NCBI RefSeq assembly: GCF_001659605.2
Contig: NC_035170.2
Span: 12,070,502-12,134,501, forward strand
Direction of reading: 5' to 3'
DNA from: Manihot esculenta
Lineage: Eukaryota > Streptophyta > Magnoliopsida > Malpighiales > Euphorbiaceae
DNA: 64,000 nucleotides
Shown here: positions 54,209-64,000 of the stretch, piece after piece
Numbering within the stretch: the first letter of the stretch is position 1
Layout of the letters: each line of letters starts with the position of its first letter
Position numbers and translations under genes: made by a program
Notes under the pieces: generated by a model
What the model saw: the letters and a program-made list of their open reading frames with translations, nothing else
Database searches by the model: none
What the model was told of the DNA's origin: nothing

Positions 54209-56724
54209 TGTAATACCCGGCTCGTTCAGACATCGGAATTCTTACCGTCCGGTGGAATTCGAGGTTGTCGGAGCCTTCCCTAAGGGTAAAACAAAGGTTT
54301 TAAGATGGTTTTAAAAGGTTTTATGTTAGAAAGGCTATGAGTTTTGAAGAGAAAAGACTAAGGAGGCAAAATGCAGGTTCGGCCGCCGAAGGTAATGTTC
54401 GGCCGCCGAAAGTGCCTTAGGTTTGGCTTCCGAACTCCAAGTTAGGCCGCCGAACGTTGCATGGTTTCGCATGCAGGTTAGGCTGCCGAAGGAGGGGCGG
54501 TTGACCACCTATAAAGGGCTCCTTGCTCTGGAAAAAGAGGAGGTTTCTCTCTCTTTTTGGGCTAAGGTGAGTTCATGCTTTCCTTGGGTTGATTTCATGG
54601 TTTCTCTTCAAATCTTTCAAGGTTTTCATGAGGTTTCTCCTTGAATTCAAGAGTTGTGAGCTTGGAGCAAGGAGGTGGAGCTTGGAGACTTTTGGAGCTC
54701 GGATCTCCATATCTTCAAGTTTGGGATCACACCAGCCTTTGTTCTTCAAGAGGTATGTGTTGATCCTTATGTTTTCTGATGTATTAAGCAAGTTTTATGG
54801 AGGGAGAAGGGAGTTATGCATGAGTTTTTGCATGAGTTGTGCATGTGAGGGTCTAGGGACCCTTTGTGCCTTTGTATGTTGTTTGAGTTGTTTTTGGGGT
54901 TTTGAGCTTGTTCTAAGCCCCTATGTGTTAGTAGAAGTGTTTATGCATGTTGAGTGAGGTTTGGGGGAAGTTGAGTATGAGGTGAGCAAGGTTCTGCCTA
55001 ACTGGAGAACCCAGCTTCGGCCGCCGAAAGAGGATTCGGCCGCCGAACGTGTTGAGGAGGTGGTTTCGGCTGCCTAATCCTGCCCCCGAAGGATTGGACT
55101 TTCATCTCTGGAGGGAAGGTTCGGCCGCCGAAGGTGCCGCCGAAGGAAGGAGACTTTCGTCTCTGGAGTGTGGTTTGGCCCCCGAACCATGCCCCCGAAA
55201 GGGTTCGGCCGCCGAAAGAGGAGATTCGGCCGCCGAAAGTATGTGAGTTTCGTCTCTGGAGAGGACATTCGGCCGCCGAACCTGCCGCCGAAAGTGCCCT
55301 GTCCAGCCTTCTTTTGCATGTTTTCTGAGATTGTGTTAAGAGCTTTTAGAGGGGTTTTGGGAAGTTTTCTAGAGTTGGTAAAGAGTATAGTTGACACCTC
55401 ATTCGAGTCCATTTGTGTAGGATTGGACCCGAGAGATCGAGGAGGTCAGCAGAGTTAGAGGTTGCAGAGTCAGTTCAGTATCTGCCAGAGGAGCAGAGGT
55501 GAGTAGAACTAAACTTAATTTTAGTAAAAGATACAGACTGTATGAGCATAGTTCATGCATCATGGATGCTATGATTTCTATTAGGGTGATTTGCATTAGA
55601 ATCACGAAGTTGTTGCATTGCATATTATGTGATCAGAGATTAGGTGGACCCAGGCGACTCCAATAGCCTAAGCTTCGGCTCCTGTCATTGTGTCAGGTCA
55701 GTTGGGCAATTACTTGTTGGAATGCCCTGTGTAGCTCCTTTGGGGGGCCAGTGTTGACAGAGGGTATTTTTGGGGTCATGTCTACCTTAGTGGGGATTGG
55801 ACCAAGGCGACTTCAATAGCCCGTCGAGGGAGTTTTGGGGTCATGTCTAATCCAAGATATGTTGAGATGCTTGTGTTGTGATGCATTTTCATATATAGTG
55901 CGTATGAATGAACTGTTTTCAGTGTTTCTACTCACTGGGCTTTAGAAGCTCATCCCTTTCCCTTAATCCCAGTTTTGCAGGTTCAGAGTAGCTGGGAAGG
56001 GTAGAAGCATCAGAGTTGCTAAAGGATTGCATATGTAATAGCATAGTGTGGACATGATGTATGTCACATGATGTATGTCACATGATGTATGTCAAATGAT
56101 GTATGTAAAGAGATGTAATAGATAGTCAGTTGAGTTGTATATGAGATAGAATGTGCTTTTGCCTATAGTGTATGTTTAATCCTTGGTATATACATGTATC
56201 CTGTTTTTAAAGTTTCTTGATGAGAAATGAGTCAGACCAGACTGACTATATGTTGTGTTTCGAAAACCCAGTGACATATAGTAGATACAGAGGAAAGACC
56301 AGGTTTGATTCCTGTGATCCACAGAGTAGACCACTAGAGAAGACCAGGTTTGATTCCTGTGACTCTATGGTAACCAAGTTAACTTATGATATGCTGACCC
56401 TTACAGAGTGGGTTCTATGCTGCAGTGCGCATAGTGCATGGAGGTTACTTGGTAGAGCGTCGCTGGTTAGCCCCTGAGGGGTAGTTCAGACTAGTATGTC
56501 TGAGCTTTTGGTTCATATGATTGGACCTCCAGAGAGTGTTTTACAGGTTAAGTCTGGTTGTGTTACAGACAAGTTGTAACAGTTATGGATCATGTATGGG
56601 ATTTTAACAGATACACAGAGTTCAGGATAGGCTTACTACGGGTCTAGGCGGCCTTAAGTCGATCTGGATCCTAGTGCCGAGCAGTTTGGGCCGTTAAGAG
56701 GGTACCGGTTTCCGGGCTGTTACA
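54209..56724 (+). repeat. TE9 3' LTR (2,516 bp)
   Basis: Same sequence as the 5' LTR wherever compared; the visible difference is GCCGTTAAGAGGG here against GCCGTTACAAAGAGGG at the 5' copy. TATA-like TATAAAG at 54510. Confidence 0.93.
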
Positions 56725-59023
56725 ATCCCAGCATCTTAGGATAGTTCTGCAGACACTGAGAGAGCATGGGTTATATGCCAAGTTCTCGAAGTGTGAGTTT
56801 TGGTTGAGGAGCATTTCCTTCTTGGGACACGTGGTATCAGCAGAAGGGATTGAGGTAGACCCCAAGAAGATAGAGGCTGTAGCTAACTGGCCCAGACCCA
56901 CCACAGTGACTGAGATTAAAAGCTTTCTGGGACTGGCAGGTTACTACAGGAGGTTCGTTCAGGACTTCTCAAAGATAGCAGCACCTATGACCAAACTGAC
57001 TCAGAAGAATCAGAAGTTTATCTGGTCAGACCAGTGTGAAGAGAGCTTTGAGGAGCTCAAGAAGAGATTGACATCAGCACCAGTGCTAGCTCTGCCTGTC
57101 AGTAATGAGGATTTCACAGTGTTCTGTGATGCATCTCGAGTGGGATTGGGCTGTGTTTTGATGCAGAATGATAGGGTGATAGCTTATGCTTCTAGACAGT
57201 TGAAGAAGCATGAGTGGAATTACCCCACCCATGACCTAGAGATGGCAGCAGTTATTTTTGCACTCAAGATGTGGCGGCATTACCTCTATGGGGTTAAATG
57301 CGAGATCTTCACTGATCACAAGAGTTTACAGTACATCTTAGGCCAGAGAGAGCTGAATTTGAGGCAGAGAAGATGGGTAGAATTGCTCAGTGATTATGAT
57401 TGTAAGATCCAGTATCATCCGGGTAAGGCGAATGTTGTGGCAGACGCCCTAAGCCGGAAGTCACTAGGCAGTTTAGCCCATATAGCAGCAGAGCGGAGAC
57501 CAGTCGTGATGGAGCTTTACAAGCTCATCGAGGAGGGGTTACAGCTAGAGTTGTCTGGTACAGGTGTGTTGATAGCACAGATGAGAGTGACACCTGTGTT
57601 TCTGGAGCAGATAGCTCAGAAACAGCACGAGGACCCAGAGTTGATGAAAATTGCCAGGACTGTTCGGTCAGGCAACAGTGCAGAGTTCAGATTTGACAGT
57701 AAAGGGATCCTCCGCTATGGGAGTCGCCTTTGTGTACCAGATAGGAGCAGTGTGAAGGAAGACATTATGAGAGACGCTCATAATGCGAGGTATAGTGTTC
57801 ACCCAGGAGCCACCAAGATGTACCAGGATCTGAAAAGGGTCTATTGGTGGCCAGCCATAAAGAAAGAAGTGGCGCAGTTTGTGACAGCCTGTGAGGTTTG
57901 CCAGGGGGTGAAACTAGAGCATCAAAAACTAGCTGGAATGCTTAACCCACTGCCGATTCCAGAGTGGAAATGGGAGAACATTGCTATGGATTTTGTAGTG
58001 GGCTTACCGGCAGCATCCAACAGGATAGACTCTATATGGGTGATTGTGGACAGACTCACGAAATCTGCTCATTTTCTTTCAGTTCGGAGTAACTATTCTA
58101 TGGATAAGTTAGCACAGGTATATCTGGATGAGATAGTGAGATTACATGGCGTTCTAGTGTCTATAGTCTCAGACAGAGGACCTCAGTTTACCTCCAGATT
58201 TTGGCGAAGTCTGCAGAGTGCGATGGGCACGCGATTGGATTTTAGCACTGCTTTCCACCCACAAACTGATGGACAGTCAGAGAGGACCATCCAGACCATA
58301 GAGGATATGCTTCGACTGTGTGTGTTAGACTTTGGCGGTTCTTGGAGGCAGCATCTACCTCTGGTGGAGTTTGCCTACAATAACAGCCATCATGCTAGCA
58401 TAGGGATGGCTCCTTATGAAGCTTTGTATGGGAGGAAGTGCAGATCCCCTGTTTGCTGGGAAGAGATAGGAGAGAAGGCTCTTGCAGGGCCAGAGTTAGT
58501 TGAGATTACCAGTCGAGTGGTGCCTATGATCAGAGAGAGAATCAGAACAGCACAGAGCAGATAGAAAAGTTATGCAGACGTTCGCAGAAAACAGTTAGAG
58601 TTCCAGGAGGGTAATTGGGTATTGCTGAAAGTGTCTCCAATGAAGGGAGTGGTTCATTTTGGGAAGAAGGGTAAATTAGCTCCACGGTACATTGGACCCT
58701 TTGAGGTTTTGCAGAGGATCGGAAATGTGTCGTATAAGCTGGATTTACCTGCTTCTATGGAAAGAATTCACCCGGTATTTCATGTTTCTATGCTACGGCA
58801 GTTTGTGTCAGATCCGAATCAGGTTCTGAGTGAGCCTGAGGTGGAAATCCTTACAGATCTCACCTATATAGAGCAGCCAGTACGGATTCTCGACACGCAG
58901 ATCAGACAGCTAAGGAATAAAGAGATCCCAATGGTGAAAGTTCTGTGGAACCACCATAATCTAGAAGAATGCACCTGGGAGACGCGGGAGTCTATGCTCC
59001 AGCAATATCCATATTTATTTTGA
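56725..59023 (+). pseudogene. TE8 pol, segment 2 (late RT, RNase H, integrase, chromodomain)
   Basis: After the ATCCC duplication the sequence continues in late RT, in the frame CAT CTT AGG from 56732. RNase H motifs [19 protein letters not shown] and VVADALSRK are present, as are the HHCC finger (CEVC followed by Q, then G for R) and the DDE core ([26 protein letters not shown]). TAG at 58562-58564 stands in place of a Gln codon (CAG or CAA in relatives) just past the integrase core. The frame then stays open from 58565 to TGA 59021-59023, including the chromodomain-like end. With the missing 5' half and the RT frameshift, TE8 is inactive. Confidence 0.92.
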
Positions 59024-59064
59024 GGTTAGTTTCCCATTTTTTATGTGTTAGTTATTTGTTTTCG

Positions 59065-59100
59065 GAACATTCGGGGATGAATGTTCTTAAGGGGGGAGAA
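59065..59100 (+). other. TE8 pre-PPT hairpin and polypurine tract
   Basis: Hairpin 59065-59086 (GAACATTCG / TGAATGTTC, one G-T pair) and purine run AAGGGGGGAGAA 59089-59100. Confidence 0.85.
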
Positions 59101-61367
59101 TGTAATACCCGGCTAGAATCCGGCATCGGAATCCTACTTTCCGATGGAGTTTCGGATGCCGGAAGATGCTAGCAGGGTTCGATTTATGTTTTTCTATCTT
59201 GTTTTGATATGTTCATAAGTTTTAAAACATAAGGAAATGAGTTTTTGAAAGAAATGAACCAAGGCAGAAAAGCCAGGTTCGGCCGCCGAAATTGAGGTTC
59301 GGCCGCCGAACATGCATGGCTTTCGGTTTCACGTGTGGCCGCCGAAGGTGGTCTGGCCAGCCACCTATAAAAGGCCCTCAGTCGGTTGAAAGGATAAGGT
59401 ACGCCGATTCCTTTCGATTTCTGAGGTGAGACTCTGTCCTTCGTAAGTATTTTACATGTTTTCATCAAATCTTGCAAAGGTTTGATTGATTTTGATGTTG
59501 TTTTGAAGGTTTTAAGCTAAAAACTCAAAGTTGTGAAGTTTGGAGAGTTTGAAGGAGAGTTGCTCCAAAACTCCACGTTAGGATCGTTCATTTTCTTGGT
59601 TTCAAGAGGTAAGTGAAGATCCTGAGCTTGTTTTTATGTTTTCTGAAGGTTTTTATGAGGTTTTGGGGGAGAGTTGCATGAATAGGGTTATTTTTGAGGT
59701 TTTGATGATTTTGTGAGTAAAGCTTGTTTCTGTGTTGTATGTGTTGTGTGTTTGGGGTTTTAAGGTAGTTTTTGACCCCTTTGAGCATATACATGAGTGT
59801 ATGCAAGTTGCGGAATTGAGGTGTTTGAGATTGGGAGAGTTTTGTGCTTTTGGTGAGAGGCAGAGCAAGTTTCTGCCTTACGGATGAACTCAGGTTCGGC
59901 CGCCGAAGGTACATTTGGCCGCCGAACCCATGAGGAGGTGGCTTCGGCTGCCCAAGCTTGCCCCCGAGCTTTTGGACTTTCGGCTCTGGAGGGGAGTTCG
60001 GCCGCCGAAGGTGCCGCCGAAGGTTAGAGACTTTCGTCTCTGGAGTGCCTTTCAGCCTCCGAAACTTGCCCCCGAAAGGGTTCGGGTGCCGAAAGTAGAG
60101 ATTCGGCCGCCGAAGGTGCATGAGTTTCGTCTCTGGAGAGGACTTTCGGCCGCCGAACCTGCCGCCGAAAGTGTCCTGTCCAGCCTTCCTTTGCATGCTT
60201 TGCATGAATGATTAGAGTGAGTTTAAGGGGATTCTTGGGGAGTTTCTTAGAGTTGCTCATAAGCTAGTTTGGTCCGTCATTTGAGTCTATCTGTATAGGT
60301 ACAGACCAGAGGAACCAGAGAGAGCAGCAGTGAGTACTGCTCCAGAGTTTTCAGTGCCTGCAGAGTCAGTCCAGATAGCCAGAGGTGAGTGGAACTAAAC
60401 TTAATGTGTTTAATTGAGAAAGGAAATGCTTTTGGCATAGTTCATGCATCATGAGTATATAGTAGGTTGTTGGCATTAGAATCCACGAATATGTTGCATT
60501 ACATAGTTATTTGTTGATGTGGGTGAATGCTGAATGATCCAATAGTCTCTGAGAGAAGTCCAGGAGCCTTTGACTACGCCCTGGCAGGTATAGAGAAGTC
60601 CAGGAGCCTTTGACTACGCCCTGGTAGGTATAGTAAAGTCCAGGAGCCTTTGACTATGCCCTGGCAATGGTAAGTACAGAGGTGTTATATACACATATAT
60701 ATATATATGACAGGAAGACCAGGTGCTCGATTCTATGCCCTGGCACGGCAGAGTTACCGGGACTATGTGGTGACAGGTTTACCCTTGATGTGGATTGTCT
60801 GTGTTCTGTTGCATTCCATAAGATCATGTTTTAATGATATGTTTTACTGTTCTACTCACTGGGCTATAGAGCTCATCCCACTCCCTTAACCCTAGGTTTG
60901 CAGGTTCAGTGTACAGAGGAGATCAACAGAGTACAGAAAGAGTAAAGATATTTGTAATAGCTTAGAGTGGACATGTAATATTAAAGAGATGTAATAGTTG
61001 TGTATAAAGGTAGAAATGTGTTTGACTTAGTGATGTTTGTGTTGTAAATCTTTTGTTATGTACATGATCTGTATATGTATATGTTTTAGAGAGTATGTGA
61101 AAAACTAGACTTAACAGGTATGAGTTAACCCATCTAGAACAAGCTCTAGTCAGGGGTACAGAGTACAGAGTACAGAGTATAGAGATAGTGCATGCACAGG
61201 TTAAGCCTTGGTACAGAGAAATGAGTTTTTATTTTCACAGAAAATGTATGATCATGTATGAGATTTACAGGTACACAGAGAGTATAGCAGGCTTGCTATG
61301 GGTTCTGGCGGCCTTAAGCCGACCTGAATCCTAGCGCCGGTGACGGTCCATTTTTGGGGTCGTTACA
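59101..61367 (+). repeat. Single LTR shared by TE8 and TE10 (2,267 bp)
   Basis: Preceded by the TE8 polypurine tract and followed 3 bp later by a PBS and the TE10 gag, so it acts as 3' LTR of one element and 5' LTR of the next. Landmarks: palindromes near 59277-59350, TATA 59366-59372 after GTGGTCTGGCCAGCCAC, donor-like GTAAGT at 59609, palindrome cluster 2 near 59893-60165, exon-like block 60299-60384, hairpin repeats near 60555-60745, TACAGAG array near 61157-61182. It is the closest relative of the TE2 LTR. Confidence 0.93.
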
Positions 61368-61370
61368 GAT

Positions 61371-61382
61371 TGGTATCAGAGC
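61371..61382 (+). promoter_or_regulatory. Primer binding site of TE10
   Basis: TGGTATCAGAGC, 3 bp after the LTR. The conserved leader block follows at about 61441-61495 and an acceptor-like TTGTTGTCCAG just before gag. Confidence 0.92.
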
Positions 61383-61594
61383 CCTAGGTTCACATGATCG
61401 GACCTATAGAGAGAGTGTCGGGCTCATAGAGGGTAGAGGTGGTCAAGCACAATAGGAAATCATGTCCACTAGGATAGGGTGTTGAGTCCTATCTGTTTAA
61501 TACTGGGAAATGCCATGATTTTTGCATGTGCGGTATTGATATGTGATGTTTATGTGCTAAAGTGCTACATTATGTGTTGTTGTCCAGAGGAAAG

Positions 61595-64000
61595 ATGCGA
61601 GGAACTCGTCGATCAGCTCAATTGACTGGAGTCCCACTAGATAGTGAGAGAACAGCTGCTCGTCCTCCTGCATTGCCAAGGGCAAGGTCTCAGAGATCTA
61701 GCAGGGAAGGTACGTCAATAGACCCTAGAAGGTCTGTCGACGAGAGCAGAAGGGGAACAGCTAGGGGAGGAAGATCAGAGGAAGAGGCTATGGAGATCGA
61801 CCAGTCTAGAGATGACAGCATGGGTGTAGGTAGATTTGAGGAAGGTATGGGAGAGTCGCAGGGAGGTGCTCAGGCCTCAGGTTTTGGCTATCCAGCCTTT
61901 CTATAGGATCCAGAGTATCCGATGGGAGGTATGTCAGAGTACTCTAGTTTTGTCCCATATCCTCCTTACATGCCATATATGCCTTATCCGCATTATTACC
62001 CACCATATCCTATGTATCCACCTTCCCCTACCCATCCAAGTGCAGCACACCTAGAGCCAAATGACCCAGTACCACCACCACCAGAACCAGTAGCTCCCGT
62101 AGTTCAAAGACATCAACCTAGCTCATCGGGAGGTAAAGTGCAAATGACAGAGTACTTGAAATTGGATGCTCCGAAATACAACACGGGAGATGATCCATTT
62201 GAATACCTCAGATAAGTTAGGATGATAACCAGTGAATTGGGAGCAGATGATAGTCGAGCCATTGAGATGGCAGGGTTTACACTCAAATGCAAGAAAGCCA
62301 GAGAATGGTTCAAGAACTATATGGAGCCTAGGATTGACAACATGTCGTGGGGAGAGTTCGCCAATGAATTTGCAGGGTGGGCTTTTCCTGACAGTTCCAG
62401 GGAGATGAAAGCAATAAAGTTCGAACAGTTGAGACAGACAGACGACATGAGTGTTGATGAATTCACAGATAAGTTCTTGGATTTGCTTCAGTATGTGGGT
62501 CAAGCCTATGATACTGATCAGAAGAAGGCAAGGAGATATACTATGAGACTACATCCCAGGTATTCTTCCTTAATTCTTCCAGCAGAAAAGGAGAGTTTCC
62601 ACACTATAGTGGACGCAGCCAGGAAAATGGAAGCTAGTGCCAATATTCAGAAACAGTCAAAGGCACAGGCTTCGGGTTCTAAGGCCCCCAGTTCAGCACC
62701 TTCAGGCAGCAAGAGATGGAATAGAGCAAAAGGAACAAAGAGTAAGTTCTGGAGTAAAGTCAAGTCAGGTCTGGGAATAGGTAGTGGCTCAAGCTCTGGC
62801 ACAGCTCCAGTATGCAGAAGATGTGGAAGACCACATGGAGGAGCTTGTCGGTTGGGATCTACAGCTTGTTTTAGATGTGGACAGGAAGGGCATTTTGCTC
62901 GGGATTGTCCTCAGGTGACTTTTGCACCATCCCAGCAGATGAGTTCAGGCAGTGTGGTACAGCCAGTTGTACAGCCAGCAGCGCCAGTCATGCCTCAGAG
63001 TAGTGGCAGAGGTAGAGGGAGAGGGGCAGCCTCTACTTCAGCAGCAGGTTCCCGAGGTGGAAATCCGGTAGCCCCAGCACGGATTTTCACTGTGACATAG
63101 GAGGAGGCGAACACGTCGAACACAGTGGTGTCAGGTAATCTCATCATTGGGTGTTCAGATGTGTATGCTTTGATGGACCCCGGTGCTTCTCATTCCTTTA
63201 TTGCTTCGAGAGCCATAAAGAGATTGGGTTTGATCAGTTCTGAGTTAGAGTATCCTCTCTGGGTCAGTGGACCCAAATGTGACCCATCAGTGGCAGTGTC
63301 AGTCTGTCGTTTCAGTCCAGTGTTCATAGAGGGTAGATGCCTTCCAGCTGACCTTGTGGTTCTAGATTTGACGAATTTTGATGTCATTCTAGGGATGGAT
63401 TGGCTATCTGCATATAGTGCTACTTTGGACTGTAGAGAGAAGATAGTTAGCCTCAGAGACCAGGATGGGTCAGAGTGTGTCTTCAGAGGAGACAGGAGGG
63501 GTACACCCAGAGGTATGATTTCAGCCCTTCAAGCTCGTCGTTTGCTTCGGAGGGGTTGTCAGGGGTTTCTAGCTCATGTGAGAGAGCTAGACAGTCAGGT
63601 GAGGGAACCAGCCACAGTACCAGTAGTCCGAGAGTTTCTCGATGTTTTCCCAGATAAACTTCCAGGACTACCACCTGGTAGGGAGATAGAGTTTGAAATA
63701 GAATTGCTGCCTGATACCAGACCTATCTCTATTCCTCCCTACAGGATGGCACCAGCAGAGTTAAAAGAGTTAAAAGAACAGTTGCAGGATTTGGTAGATA
63801 AGGGTTTCATCCGCCCCAGTACCTCACCTTGGGGTGCTCCAGTGCTCTTTGTCAGAAAGAAGGATGGATGCCTCAGACTTTGTGTCGACTACAGACAGTT
63901 GAACAAGGTCACTACCAAGAATAGGTATCCTTTACCTCGGATTGATGATCTATTCAACCAGCTAGCTGGAGCAGGTTGTTTCTCTAAAATAGATCTGAGA
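61595..64000 (+). pseudogene. TE10 gag-pol, 5' part, with three stops (runs off the window)
   Basis: ATG 61595 ([10 protein letters not shown]). All parts lie in one frame, interrupted by TAG at codon 104 (61904-61906), TAA at codon 207 (62213-62215, TCA in TE4) and TAG at codon 502 (63098-63100, CAG in TE4). Domains: Pro/Tyr-rich gag, capsid domain (AREWFKNYM ... [16 protein letters not shown]), knuckles CRRCGRPHGGAC and [14 protein letters not shown], Gly/Arg linker, protease [10 protein letters not shown], linker, and RT as far as SKIDLR at the window edge. It is closest to TE4 and TE8. The stops make it inactive in its present form; the 3' half is not visible. Confidence 0.92.

Larger units (their letters stand above)
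49401..56724 (+). mobile_element. TE9: non-autonomous LTR retrotransposon (LARD-like), recent
   Basis: 7,324 bp with LTRs 49401-51919 and 54209-56724, PBS and polypurine tract, and an exact target duplication ATCCC (49396-49400, 56725-56729). The LTRs appear identical except for a 3-bp difference near their 3' ends. The 2.29-kb interior contains only eroded gag, protease and early RT, with RNase H and integrase absent. Young LTRs around an old broken interior mean it was copied while already defective, so proteins must have come from another element. Confidence 0.93.

Overview
The window is plant nuclear DNA made entirely of LTR retrotransposons. I found no host gene, rRNA, tRNA gene or CRISPR array. 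All coding sequence belongs to one group of Ty3/gypsy elements with a single gag-protease-RT-RNaseH-integrase ORF, a chromodomain-like C-terminus, LTRs of about 2.2-2.5 kb, a 12-nt primer binding site matching initiator tRNA-Met, and a G-rich polypurine tract. By family knowledge this fits the plant chromoviruses, most likely Tekay/Del-like. The setting is probably gene-poor, methylated heterochromatin of a flowering plant; the species cannot be told from this sequence. | Layout, using local names TE1-TE10. TE1 (+, <1-4974) is the 3' part of an element inserted into TE2, a minus-strand LTR (4975-6912), which itself sits in the LTR of TE3 (minus; 6913-7833 and 46421-48561). TE3 is split by TE4 (+, 7834-46420, TSD GGCCA). 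TE4 is split in turn by TE5 (+, 11750-21739, TSD CTCTA), TE6 (-, 23754-32574, TSD GTTAG) and TE7 (+, 36076-46059, TSD GCAAT/GAAAT). At 48559-48561 the TE3 pol is fused to the truncated pol of TE8 (+, to 61367). TE8 is interrupted by TE9 (+, 49401-56724, TSD ATCCC), a non-autonomous element with nearly identical LTRs and a decayed, truncated interior. TE8 and TE10 (+, 61368->64000) share one LTR (59101-61367), forming a pol-LTR-gag tandem. | TE7 has the only full-length open gag-pol (1,659 codons), and it carries a Pro-to-Ser change in a conserved RT motif. TE5 is full length with one nonsense codon. TE4, TE6, TE8 and TE10 have several breaks. Most nonsense codons are CAG-to-TAG, as expected from deamination of CHG-methylated cytosine. 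| Shared non-coding structures may matter most: clusters of a 13-bp palindrome in the LTRs, conserved splice-like sites suggesting an intron-rich gag leader, a conserved hairpin just before the polypurine tract, a conserved block after the PBS, and a palindrome next to the TATA box. TE9 keeps most of these although its proteins are lost, which fits mobilisation in trans by relatives such as TE7.
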